Below the pieces are notes generated by a model, which ran no database searches, was not told the origin of the DNA, and saw nothing but the letters and a program-made list of their open reading frames with translations. Source: CAVQZA01 sp963724805 (GTDB lineage Bacteria; Actinomycetota; Thermoleophilia; Gaiellales; Gaiellaceae). Taken from it: DNA of 64,000 nt. Positions within the stretch are counted from its first letter, which is position 1, and the number at the start of each line of letters is the position of its first letter. Location of the stretch: positions 992,001 through 1,056,000 of the forward strand of contig CAVRWA010000014.1 of the NCBI GenBank assembly GCA_963724805.1. The letters run 5' to 3'. The position numbers and the translations under genes were made by a program. Positions 16,662-24,481 of this stretch are shown here, in pieces.

Positions 16662-17741
16662 CTACTCGATGACCGCGACTTCGACCGACCAGATCGGCGG
16701 GAGATAGCCGGCGATCTCGCTCCAGCTCTCGCCCTCGTCTGCGCTTGCGAACACCTGGCCGGTACTCGTCCCGAAGTAGAGGCCCGGCACGTCGTACTCG
16801 TCGATCGCCATCGCCGCGCGGAGCACGCCGAGGTGCGCGTCGCGTTGTGGCAGGCCGCGGTCGAGGCGTTGCCAGCTCTCGCCGGCGTCGCTCGTGCGCC
16901 AGACGGCCGCGTGCCCCTCGGGCATGCAGCGGGCGTGGCCCGGGTCGAGCGGGATCACGTAGAACGTGTCACGGTCGTGGGGGTGCGCGGCCGCGGCGAA
17001 GCCGAACTCGCTCGGCAGCCCGTCGGTGATCTCGAACCACGAATGGCCGCCGTCGTCGCTTCGATGGACCCCGACGTGGTTCTGCTGGTACATCCGGCCG
17101 GGATCGGACGGTGAGCGGACGAGCCGGTGGACGCAGAAGCCGACCTCCTCGTGCTCCCGCGGCCAGTCGGCCCGCAGCCCCTTGTTGCGCGGCGTCCACG
17201 TCGTACCGCCGTCGCCCGTCTCGAACAGGCCAATCCCCTGCACGATCGTCCAGAAGTGCGACGTGTCGTCGCCGTCAGGCATGATCGCGGAGATGCCGAG
17301 ATGCCCCGGCGGCTGGTTCGCAGGGTCGTCCCAGGCTTCGCTGCCGGGCTGCCCCGCGAGCGTCGTCAGCAGCGACCAGTTCCGGCCGCCGTCGCGGCTC
17401 TCGAAGAGGCCCGGCGCCTCGACGCCGACGAGGATGCGCCCGCCCGTCACGGCCAGCGTCGAAACCTTCGAGACCTTGCGGGTCTGATCCGCGTCGTAGG
17501 CGAGGCCCTCGCTGGAAACGGCCCAGGTCTCACCGAGGTCGGTGCTATGCCATACGGCCGAGCCGTGCCATTCGCTCGCGGCGGCGGCGTAGATCGCACC
17601 CGACGCCCGATCGTGAACGGCGTGGTAGACGGGCCAGCTCTCGCAGAAGGGTCCGCGCAGCTTCCAGTTGCGACGGTCGTCCTCGCTCTCGAGCAGGAAA
17701 CAACCCTTCCGGGTTCCGAGTAGGAGCAGTGTCCGTGGCAT
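16662..17741 (-). CDS. BNR/sialidase-like repeat protein
   Basis: The 359-residue predicted beta-propeller has repeated Asp-box-like motifs: STDLGETWAV, SRDGGRNWSL, TGDGGTTWTP, SDDGGHSWFE, TSDAGESWQR and SADEGESWSE. No signal peptide is seen, so it is probably cytoplasmic, unlike true sialidases. It begins MPRTLLLLGTRKGCFLL, typical of the WD40/YVTN/BNR-like family found beside MoaD genes. It heads the operon with the MoaD-like and VOC genes. Confidence 0.8.
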   Translation of the reverse strand: MPRTLLLLGTRKGCFLLESEDDRRNWKLRGPFCESWPVYHAVHDRASGAIYAAAASEWHGSAVWHSTDLGETWAVSSEGLAYDADQTRKVSKVSTLAVTGGRILVGVEAPGLFESRDGGRNWSLLTTLAGQPGSEAWDDPANQPPGHLGISAIMPDGDDTSHFWTIVQGIGLFETGDGGTTWTPRNKGLRADWPREHEEVGFCVHRLVRSPSDPGRMYQQNHVGVHRSDDGGHSWFEITDGLPSEFGFAAAAHPHDRDTFYVIPLDPGHARCMPEGHAAVWRTSDAGESWQRLDRGLPQRDAHLGVLRAAMAIDEYDVPGLYFGTSTGQVFASADEGESWSEIAGYLPPIWSVEVAVIE

Positions 17742-17892
17742 CCTTACCTCCGGTCGAGATCTGGGTTCAGGTTAGAGACGGCCGAGCGGCTCGAAACTCA
17801 TCGGCGGCCCGGCCGATGAGTTCTCGGACGCCTCACGGTCATAGCTGCCGACGAGTCACACACCGCGATTCTCTCGGAAGGAAGGAACCGGA

Positions 17893-18329
17893 ATGACCGT
17901 GGAGACCGGGACTGAAGTCGCGACGCAGACCTATCGGGTCTGGATCAACGCGTCGCCGGAGGCGATCTGGGCGGCGTGTACCGGGCGAACTCGACCGAGG
18001 AGATGCTCGCGTTCGGCGCCCCCGAGGCGATGGTCGAGGGCAAGGTGCTCGAGGCAGAAGCGCCGCGCCGGCTCGTCCTGGGGTGGCATGCGCTGCTCGG
18101 CCCGGAGGTCGCGAGCGAGCCCGCCTCGAGGCTCACCTACGAGGTCGATCCCGCGGTGGGCGGCGTCACGAAGCTGACGATCACCCACGAGCTCGACGGC
18201 GCCCCGACGACCGCGGCGATCGTCGGCGGAGTCGTCGCGGAGGCCGGAGGCGGCCGGGGCTGGATCCTGAGCGACCTGAAGACGCTCCTCGAGACGGGCG
18301 CACCGCTCGCCACCCAGATGACGCCGTGA
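17893..18329 (+). pseudogene. SRPBCC (AHSA1-like) protein broken by internal deletion and frameshift
   Basis: The start (MTVETGTEVATQTYRVWINASPEAIWAA) matches the AHSA1-like START-fold family. At about 17970 the family sequence jumps: YRANSTEEMLAFGAPE continues in another frame at 17976 and runs to a stop at 18329 through LTITHELDG and LSDLKTLLETG. About 25 residues expected between IWAA and YRANS (the strand-turn region) are missing. The net loss changes the frame, so the gene should give no whole protein. It lies 30 bp before a sigma factor gene, a common partner of this family. Confidence 0.65.
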
Positions 18330-18358
18330 GCTCGAGGGACCAGGCGGAGTAAAATGTC

Positions 18359-19345
18359 ATGGTGAGCGGATCCCCTGTTGCGGTCACGTCCGGGTTCGGG
18401 GAGCTCGAGCAGCACCGCCGTGAGCTGACGGGGTACTGCTACCGGATGCTCGGCTCCCCGTTCGAGGCGGAGGATGCCGTCCAGGACACGCTGCTGCGGG
18501 CGTGGCGCGCGCTTGACCGCTTCGAGGGTCGCGCGGCTCTCCGCTCGTGGCTCTACCGGATCGCGACGAACGTCTGCCTCGACATGCTCAGCGGCAGGGA
18601 GCGCCGCGCCCGACCGATGGACCTCGGGCCGGCGCGGGCCCCGGTCGTCGAGAACCTCGACATGCTGCCGGAGGTCACCTGGCTCGAGCCGGTCCCCGAC
18701 GGGCTGGTCGCACCAGAGAGCGATCCCGCGGAGGTCGTGGTCTCTCGCGAGACGATGCGGCTCGCCTTCGTCGCGGCGCTCCAGCACCTGCCGCCCCGCC
18801 AGCGCGCCGTCCTGATCCTCTTCGAGGTCCTCGGCTGGAAGGCAACGGAGGTGGCCGAGCTGCTCGAGACGAGCGTCGCATCGGTGAACAGCGCCCTTCA
18901 ACGGGCGCGGGCGACTCTCGAGGCGAAGGGCCCGACGATTGCCGAGCCCGCCGGGCCGCTCGAGGAGCCGGACAAGGAACTGCTCGCCCGCTACGTGGAG
19001 GCATTCGAGCGGTACGACATGGAGGCGCTGACTTCCCTCATCCACGAGGACGCCACCCAGTCGATGCCGCCCTACTCGCTCTGGCTGCGCGGCCGCGACG
19101 ACATTCTCACGTGGTGGCTCGGGCCGGGCATCGGCTGTAGAGGCTCGCGCGTGATCCCGGCCGGGCGCGCCAACGACTCCCCGGCCTTCGGCCAGTACAA
19201 GCCGAGCCCTAGTGGCGACGGTTACGAGCCGTGGGCGTTGCAGGTGATCGAGATCGAGGACGGCCGGATCGTCGAGCTCACGTTCTTCCTCGCCACGGAG
19301 ACGCTCTTCCCGCTCTTCGGCCTCCCGCCGAGGCTGCCGGCGTAG
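18359..19345 (+). CDS. ECF-type sigma factor with SnoaL-like C-terminal domain
   Basis: The 328-residue protein has sigma region 2 (LTGYCYRMLGSPFEAEDAVQDTLLRAWRALDRF...LRSWLYRIATNVCLD), region 4 (LPPRQRAVLILFEVLGWKATEVAELLETSVASVNSALQRARATL) and a C-terminal NTF2/SnoaL-like extension (EELLARYVEAF-type helix, then FGQYKPS...ALQVIEIEDGRIVELTFFL). This is the SigG/SigJ-like ECF layout in which the extension replaces an anti-sigma factor. The ATG follows the broken SRPBCC gene closely. The 3' end overlaps the antisense STAS gene by 68 bp. Confidence 0.9.
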   Translation: MVSGSPVAVTSGFGELEQHRRELTGYCYRMLGSPFEAEDAVQDTLLRAWRALDRFEGRAALRSWLYRIATNVCLDMLSGRERRARPMDLGPARAPVVENLDMLPEVTWLEPVPDGLVAPESDPAEVVVSRETMRLAFVAALQHLPPRQRAVLILFEVLGWKATEVAELLETSVASVNSALQRARATLEAKGPTIAEPAGPLEEPDKELLARYVEAFERYDMEALTSLIHEDATQSMPPYSLWLRGRDDILTWWLGPGIGCRGSRVIPAGRANDSPAFGQYKPSPSGDGYEPWALQVIEIEDGRIVELTFFLATETLFPLFGLPPRLPA

Positions 19346-19643
19346 GGTCCCCCTCGGCGGGCAGCGCGTCGACGAGGCCCATGAGCGCGACGAGATCGCG
19401 CAGCTCCCGCGACGCGTTCCACAGCCGGAGGTCACAACCGGCCCGCCGGGCCGCGAGCTGGAGGCGCGAGAGCGCTTCGACCGTTACCGCGTCGGGGTGG
19501 GCGGCCCCGACGTCGCAGACCGCGACGTCCGCGCCGCAGCGCTCCAACAGCCCGCCGATTCGCGCGCAAAGGCCGGCGAGATCGACGCGGTCGACCGGGC
19601 CGACCAGCGTGAAGACGATGACCCTCGGGATCGACGCAGCCAT
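19278..19643 (-). CDS. STAS-domain protein
   Basis: This is a single STAS (anti-sigma-antagonist-like) domain: VIVFTLVGPVDRVDLAGLCARIGGLL, VAVCDVGAAHPDAVTVEALSRLQLAARRAGCDLRLWNASRELRDLVALMGLVDALP. The usual phosphorylatable serine is not obvious in the loop after CDVG (GAAHPDA), so it may not be kinase-regulated. ATG at 19643 is preferred over an upstream TTG. The last 20 residues are basic and lie antisense to the sigma-factor gene, so the true tail could be shorter in ancestral form. Confidence 0.65.
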   Translation of the reverse strand: MAASIPRVIVFTLVGPVDRVDLAGLCARIGGLLERCGADVAVCDVGAAHPDAVTVEALSRLQLAARRAGCDLRLWNASRELRDLVALMGLVDALPAEGDPTPAASAGGRRAGRASPWRGRT

Positions 19644-19803
19644 CGCGGACAAGGACCTCGGCCGGCCGGAAGACTCATCGCCCGGATCACGACAGCGTGC
19701 GATGAACGGTGCGGCCGTCGGGGTGGTTGTGTGTTCTGTATGTCACCGGCACCTCGCGCGGGCGTACGCTTAGCGCGAGTGAGAGCCAATGCGGGAGGGC
19801 GGG

Positions 19804-20142
19804 ATGACGATTAAGCTGCATCGCTGCGATGCCCAGTGGGTCAAGATCGGCGCGCACCCCTGCTGGCGGGTGGAGAAGGCTCTGATCGAGCAGGGGATCG
19901 AGTACGAGCGAGTTCCGGGTCCTGGAATGCCCTGGCAGCGCAAGCAGCGGACCCGGCTCTTCGAGCTGACAGGCGGCTACCTGTACCCGGCGATCGAGTT
20001 CGAGGACGGAACCGTCTACCGTGAGGAGTCGAAGGACATGGCCGCGCGGATCCGCACAGGTGAACTGTTCCATCAGACGGCGACAGGAAGCCGCGCTGAG
20101 TCCCGCGACGGCCCAGGCGCGGCCGAGACGACCAGCGTCTGA
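19804..20142 (+). CDS. Glutaredoxin/GST N-terminal-like thioredoxin-fold protein
   Basis: The 112-residue protein reads LHRCDAQWVKIGAHPCWRVEKALIEQGIEYERVPGP, with Q-R-T-R-LFELTGGYLYPAIEFEDGTVYREESKDMA typical of the thioredoxin-fold N-terminal domain of glutathione transferases. The usual CxxC is absent, though single cysteines occur (C8, and a PCW near residue 19), so a redox role is possible but unproven. GGGAGGGCGGG upstream of the ATG supports the start. Confidence 0.65.
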   Translation: MTIKLHRCDAQWVKIGAHPCWRVEKALIEQGIEYERVPGPGMPWQRKQRTRLFELTGGYLYPAIEFEDGTVYREESKDMAARIRTGELFHQTATGSRAESRDGPGAAETTSV

Positions 20143-20181
20143 CCGCACTCGGTTATCGCAGCCCACGCGAGGGCATGGTGA

Positions 20182-20259
20182 GCTCGAGGCAGCAGATTTG
20201 AACCCGCGCTCGCAGGTAGTCGCCGAGGCAAACCAAGTGCGCACGGGCCACCGTTTACT
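20182..20259 (-). pseudogene. Decayed second copy of the tmRNA-3'-end-like sequence
   Basis: Without large gaps it aligns with 8004-8083. Shared blocks include CGCCGAGG, AGTGCGCAC and the final GTTTACT. The T-arm is damaged (AGCAGATTTGAACCCGCG). The 11-bp direct repeats that follow copy 3 are absent here. Confidence 0.5.
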
Positions 20260-20298
20260 AGCCCGCCATTTCGCAGATGCACGGGCGAGGAGGTGCGT

Positions 20299-20844
20299 GT
20301 GACGACCGACAAATCGGGGCGCACGAGTGCCGGGATCCTGCTTTGGCGTAGCCGGGAGGGTTGCTTGGAGGTGCTCCTGGCCCATCAGGGCGGGCCTTTC
20401 TGGGTCAAGAAGGACCTGGGCCACTGGACGATCCCCAAGGGCGAGGTGGAGCCCGGTGAGGAGTTCGTGGCGGTTGCTCGGCGTGAGTTCGGAGAGGAAA
20501 CCGGGCACGATGCGCCCGACCACCCGCTGATCGATCTTGGGCAGATCACACAGAAGTCGGGCAAGCGTGTGCTGGGGTGGGCAGTCCAGGGAGACCTCGA
20601 CCCGTCGACCGCCGTGAGCAACACCTACGAGATGGAATGGCCGCCGCATTCGGGCGTCGTCCGGACATTTCCCGAGATCGACCGCGTCGAATGGTTCGAT
20701 CTCGACGAGGCACGCCGAAGGCTGAAGGCGGCGCAGGTTCCTTTCCTCGATCGGCTTCAGGCGGCCCTCGCCACCACCGGTAACCGATCCTCAGCCGAGC
20801 AGGTTGACGGTGCGTCCCTCGATCGGAAGGACGGTGGGGCCTGA
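20299..20844 (+). CDS. NUDIX hydrolase
   Basis: The Nudix box is intact: GEVEPGEEFVAVARREFGEETG. Other family blocks are AGILLWRSREGCLEVLLAHQGG, FWVKKDLGHWTIPKG and RVEWFDLDEARRRLKAAQ. The pattern resembles the predicted NTP pyrophosphohydrolase group. It would cleave nucleoside diphosphate-X compounds; the substrate is unknown. GGAGG precedes GTG 20299, which is chosen over GTG 20293. The last 15 residues are encoded by the second dispersed repeat (20801-20871), so the natural C terminus may have been replaced. Confidence 0.85.
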   Translation: MTTDKSGRTSAGILLWRSREGCLEVLLAHQGGPFWVKKDLGHWTIPKGEVEPGEEFVAVARREFGEETGHDAPDHPLIDLGQITQKSGKRVLGWAVQGDLDPSTAVSNTYEMEWPPHSGVVRTFPEIDRVEWFDLDEARRRLKAAQVPFLDRLQAALATTGNRSSAEQVDGASLDRKDGGA

Positions 20845-20871
20845 GGCGGCCCGACTCGATCGCGTTAGCCC
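20801..20871. repeat. Second dispersed repeat, copy B
   Basis: This copy matches 10377-10446. It overlaps the 3' end of the NUDIX gene and carries one extra base relative to copy A that breaks the minus-strand reading frame. Confidence 0.6.
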
Positions 20872-20896
20872 GCGTCTCCCGACTTGCTGAACTCGC

Positions 20897-22015
20897 TCAC
20901 GTGTTCGCGGCGCCTCCACTTGCCGACGACTCCACAGGCGTCGCCGGGTGCGTGGGCGCCTTCCAGATCCCGAGTTTCTGCAGTAGCGCGACCTGCTTGC
21001 GAGTGACCTTCTCGCGGTACTGGGCGTGCGTGTACGGCTTCCGCTTCAGGTACAGGTTCTTCGGGTAGATCGGGCGCTCGTAGATCAACTGGTATTGCTC
21101 CGTCGTCAGGTCTTTCAGCCAGTTGTCCCACTGCGCGGTCTGGCGGAAGTGGCGCAGCGCCTCGATGTCGATCGTGCCTGCGATCCAGGTCGAGCCGGCG
21201 CCGTAGGGAACCTCGGTCACGATCTGGCCACGGTAGTCGACGATCTGTGAGCCGCCGGAGAACGTGTCGATCGGGATCGTGGAGTCGCTGTCGAGGAGGT
21301 AGGTGCCGAGGTTCATCCCGATCACGTACATGTTGTTGTCGAGCGCGCGCGCGCGATTCTGCACGCCGAACATCCCGCTCATCACCCCCGGGGCGGGGTA
21401 GGGCCCACGGTAGGCGATCTCACACCCGTTCATCGCCAGCCCGCGCGCGTTTTCGGGATACGACGCCTCGTTTGCCATCATGATCCCGATCCGGCCGATC
21501 TCGGTGTCGGCAACCGGATAGAACGACTCGAGCTTGGCGCCGTACAGCTCGACCCAACGGTCCCACACGTTGTGCGGCGTGACGGAATGCTCCACCGGCT
21601 GCAGCGGCACGACCTTGTGATGGCGGAGAATCACCGTCCCGTCGTGCGGCTCGATCACGAAGCCCACGTTGAAGAACCGATCCTCGAACTCGGGGTGACG
21701 CGCCTTCGCCGTCGCGACCACGTACGCGTTCCATTGCCGCGCGAGCTTGCCGAGGGCGTCTGTCTCGGGACCTGGAATATCGATCGCGCACTCGCGGGCG
21801 AACTGCACGTGGTCGGAGTCGAACACCTCGTCGGTGAATCCCTGTAGACCTCCCTCCGGGACGCAGATCAGGCGAACCGGGAGATCCATGCTGGAGAGCC
21901 AGCAGGCGGCCTTGATCATGTGCGAGATGTGCTCGATGTTCCACATGATCTCGTCGCGCCTGCGGATCCCGCGCATCGTCTGAATCAGGCCGACGACCTG
22001 GTAGGGCTCGCTCAT
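20897..22015 (-). CDS. Nitrilase-superfamily protein lacking the cysteine nucleophile
   Basis: The 372-residue product follows the aliphatic amidase/formamidase layout: catalytic-type Glu54 (CVPEGG), Lys134 (RHHKVV) and the block IMMANEASYPENARGLAMNGCE. In active members that block reads ICDDGNYPE, with the nucleophilic Cys at the position occupied here by Ala181. No cysteine lies within reach. The fold is likely kept but amidase chemistry is not expected. The tail has PIYPKNLYLKRKPYTHAQY. It might act as a binding protein or use other chemistry. Confidence 0.8.
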   Translation of the reverse strand: MSEPYQVVGLIQTMRGIRRRDEIMWNIEHISHMIKAACWLSSMDLPVRLICVPEGGLQGFTDEVFDSDHVQFARECAIDIPGPETDALGKLARQWNAYVVATAKARHPEFEDRFFNVGFVIEPHDGTVILRHHKVVPLQPVEHSVTPHNVWDRWVELYGAKLESFYPVADTEIGRIGIMMANEASYPENARGLAMNGCEIAYRGPYPAPGVMSGMFGVQNRARALDNNMYVIGMNLGTYLLDSDSTIPIDTFSGGSQIVDYRGQIVTEVPYGAGSTWIAGTIDIEALRHFRQTAQWDNWLKDLTTEQYQLIYERPIYPKNLYLKRKPYTHAQYREKVTRKQVALLQKLGIWKAPTHPATPVESSASGGAANT

Positions 22016-22060
22016 CGCCCACGCTCCTTTTCCGGGGATGTGGGAACTCTACGACCAGCC

Positions 22061-22690
22061 CTAGTGGCCGCTCTTGGAGAAATGCATGTAGTCCTTGGTC
22101 GAGCCTGTCCAGTTTCCGCCCCAGCCCCAGCCGATCGAGCGGAAGGCCGCCACAACTGCGGGCGTCACCATCCCGGGGCGAAGCCGCGAGCGGTCCAAGT
22201 AGGGAAGGCTCGAACGTTCGCGTGTGCGGCCGCAGCCGACGTAGGGGTTCTCGATCGTGTTCAAGTCGACGGCCTCGCCGTAGGCGTGCTCCGACCAGCT
22301 GCCCGTACCGGTTCCACCCGAGCAAGGGGAGGGCACAGCCTGCCGGCACTCAAACGACCCGCTGAGGTCGCCGTCGGCGGGTTGGGAGCTACGCGGCCCG
22401 TACGCGTCGGCGAGCCGCATATGGCGGATCGGGAAGCGCAACGCATAGAGCTGCCGGAACACACGCGCGAGCGGCGCAGCAGCGTTCTGGTTGACGATCA
22501 GCTGCCCGGCGTGCGTGCGGCCGTCGAAGCCCCAGTGGGTGACAGTCAAGACGCGCAGTCGCGCGAGCGGCACAGGGCAGCCCGAGTGCCAGAACCGGCC
22601 GTTCAGCTCCGCTTGCAGCGGCGCCGACAGCGGTTGGATCGACGCGCCGAACGCGAGGAGTACGAACGGCAACGCGAGCAAACCCATCAT
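22061..22690 (-). CDS. Exported M15-family peptidase (D-Ala-D-Ala carboxypeptidase-like)
   Basis: The N terminus is hydrophobic (MMGLLALPFVLLAFGASI), consistent with export. The catalytic part contains HMRLADAYGPRS, SWSEHAYGEAVDLNTIENPYVG (the His/Asp zinc ligands) and the end WGGNWTGSTKDYMHFSKSGH, whose H supplies the third ligand. This is the M15C/VanY-like pattern. It probably trims peptidoglycan peptides outside the membrane. It runs in the same direction as the nitrilase-fold gene, 45 bp upstream of it. Confidence 0.85.
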   Translation of the reverse strand: MMGLLALPFVLLAFGASIQPLSAPLQAELNGRFWHSGCPVPLARLRVLTVTHWGFDGRTHAGQLIVNQNAAAPLARVFRQLYALRFPIRHMRLADAYGPRSSQPADGDLSGSFECRQAVPSPCSGGTGTGSWSEHAYGEAVDLNTIENPYVGCGRTRERSSLPYLDRSRLRPGMVTPAVVAAFRSIGWGWGGNWTGSTKDYMHFSKSGH

Positions 22691-23009
22691 GGTCCTTCAA
22701 CTCCCTTCGACGCTCCGAAGCCTATCTCCCGCCGCAGGTCTTGACCTTTCGTCACCCCGCTGGGTCCGTACTCGTCTCGTGAGTGAGTGGCTCGAAGTCG
22801 ACGGGGCGCTCGAGCGGACAGTTGAGCTCCCCTCGTTCACGGAGGCGATTGCGTTCCTCAACCGCGTCGCCGAGTTGGCGGAGGCGGAGAGCCACCATCC
22901 GGACATCGGCGTCGCCTATCGCAAGGTGACACTCCGCTGGACGACCCACTCCGCCGCAGCTATCACCGATCGCGACTGCGCGTTTGCCGAGCGTCTTTCC
23001 TCTTCTTGA
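22689..23009 (+). CDS. Pterin-4a-carbinolamine dehydratase-like protein
   Basis: The C-terminal 75 residues carry the PCD signature: FTEAIAFLNRVAELAEAESHHPDIGVAYRKVTLRWTTHSAAAITDRDCAFAERL, with the EAESHHPD catalytic block. The expected first helix of the family is not recognisable. The ATG at 22689 overlaps the start of the divergent peptidase gene. A GTG at 22782 (VSEWLEVDG) is an alternative that would give a short 75-residue product. The enzyme dehydrates 4a-hydroxytetrahydropterin; a truncated N terminus leaves its activity uncertain. Confidence 0.75.
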   Translation: MVLQLPSTLRSLSPAAGLDLSSPRWVRTRLVSEWLEVDGALERTVELPSFTEAIAFLNRVAELAEAESHHPDIGVAYRKVTLRWTTHSAAAITDRDCAFAERLSSS

Positions 23010-23054
23010 CCTCCCGTTCACGTGGGCCTTAGAAAGGGCGTCTAGGGTGCCGCC

Positions 23055-24332
23055 GTGAGTCGTTGTCTTCTTCTGGGTGTCTTGGTGATGCTGGTCTCGA
23101 CAGTCGGGACCGCACGGGCCTCCCCTACGATCCAGTACGGCCTGCAGGACGATGCGTGGCTTGCGGCGGGGCCCGGGCCGAACACTCTGCCGGAACGGAT
23201 CGCACTGCTGAAGACGCTCGGCGTCAAGATCGTCCGATACAACCTGCTATGGAACAAGACAGCCCCGCAGTCGCCGTCGGATCCGACTGACCCGAGCGAC
23301 GCAGCCTACGACTGGGCGTTCTCAGACCCGGTCGTGAACGCGCTCCACGATTCCGGTATCCCGGTGTTGCTGACGATCTACGGCACGCCTCCGTGGGCGA
23401 ACGGCGATCACCCTCCGGCCTATGCGCCGACGAGCGCAACCGCGATTGCGGAATTTGCTACCGCCGCGGCGCGCCGCTACCCCTGGGTGAGGAAATGGGC
23501 GATCTGGAACGAGCCGAACGAGATCCGCTGGTTGCGGCCGGTCTTGCCGAGCGTGTACACGACGAAGCTGCTGAACCCGGCCTACACAGCCCTACACCAG
23601 GCGATCCCGGGCGTCCAGGTCGGCGCCGGCGTGACCGCACCGCGCGGCAACACCGGCGGACTCTCGCCAATCGCCTGGATTACCGGCCTGCACTCCGCCC
23701 ACGCCCGCTTCGACGCGTATGCGCACAACCCCTATCCGTCGTCTCCGTTCGAGACTCCGTTCTCCGGGGCTTGCAAGTACTGCACTACGGTGACGATGGC
23801 GTCGATGCCTCGGCTCATCTCGACCCTCGACAAGTACTTTGGGAACAAGCCGATCTGGCTCACCGAGTACGGCTATCAGACCAACCCGCCCGACCGCACC
23901 GACGGCGTCTCCCTCGCAACGCAAGCGCGCTACGTCTCGGAGGCCGGACTGCGCGCATACCAGCTACCGCAAGTCACCATGCTGATCCAATACCTCTACC
24001 GAGACGAACCCAACCTCGCCGGCTGGCAAAGCGGCTTTCAAACCGACACCGGGGCACACAAACCCGCGTTCGACGCGTTCAGACTGCCGCTGGCGCAGAT
24101 CGGTCGCAACGGAACAAGAACAACGATCTGGGGCCAGATCCGTCCCCGCTCGGGACGACAGCCCTACACGATCCAAGAACTCGACCGCGGCAACTGGCAC
24201 GTCATCGGCGCCTCCCGCCTCACTTCACCCAGCGGGTTCTTCACCCAGACCCTCACGGCCGGCAAAGGCACCCGCCTGCGCGTCTGGTCGCCTCGCGACA
24301 GAGCCCATAGCCCAATCCTCACGATCGCCTGA
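23055..24332 (+). CDS. Secreted glycoside hydrolase, (beta/alpha)8 clan A type
   Basis: The signal peptide (MSRCLLLGVLVMLVSTVGTARA) is followed by a TIM-barrel glycosidase: IVRYNLLWN, VLLTIYGTPPWANG, WAIWNEPNE with acid/base candidate Glu153, HNPYPSSPF, and WLTEYGYQ with nucleophile candidate Glu271. The spacing of the two glutamates after strands 4 and 7 is that of GH5/GH39-like enzymes. The C-terminal 80 residues look like a small beta domain. The polysaccharide substrate is unknown. GTG start at 23055. Confidence 0.85.
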   Translation: MSRCLLLGVLVMLVSTVGTARASPTIQYGLQDDAWLAAGPGPNTLPERIALLKTLGVKIVRYNLLWNKTAPQSPSDPTDPSDAAYDWAFSDPVVNALHDSGIPVLLTIYGTPPWANGDHPPAYAPTSATAIAEFATAAARRYPWVRKWAIWNEPNEIRWLRPVLPSVYTTKLLNPAYTALHQAIPGVQVGAGVTAPRGNTGGLSPIAWITGLHSAHARFDAYAHNPYPSSPFETPFSGACKYCTTVTMASMPRLISTLDKYFGNKPIWLTEYGYQTNPPDRTDGVSLATQARYVSEAGLRAYQLPQVTMLIQYLYRDEPNLAGWQSGFQTDTGAHKPAFDAFRLPLAQIGRNGTRTTIWGQIRPRSGRQPYTIQELDRGNWHVIGASRLTSPSGFFTQTLTAGKGTRLRVWSPRDRAHSPILTIA

Positions 24333-24481
24333 GCGCGACTAGGCCTGGCGCCTACACGCGCCGCGTGCATGTCGTCGATTCGGACCAGCGGTGCTCTCGT
24401 CCGAACGGCCGGAAGCGAATCATGCCTCCCATGTTTTGTCGCCGCGGCCTGCCGTGGCGATGCTCGTGTCGTCTGGTGCCG

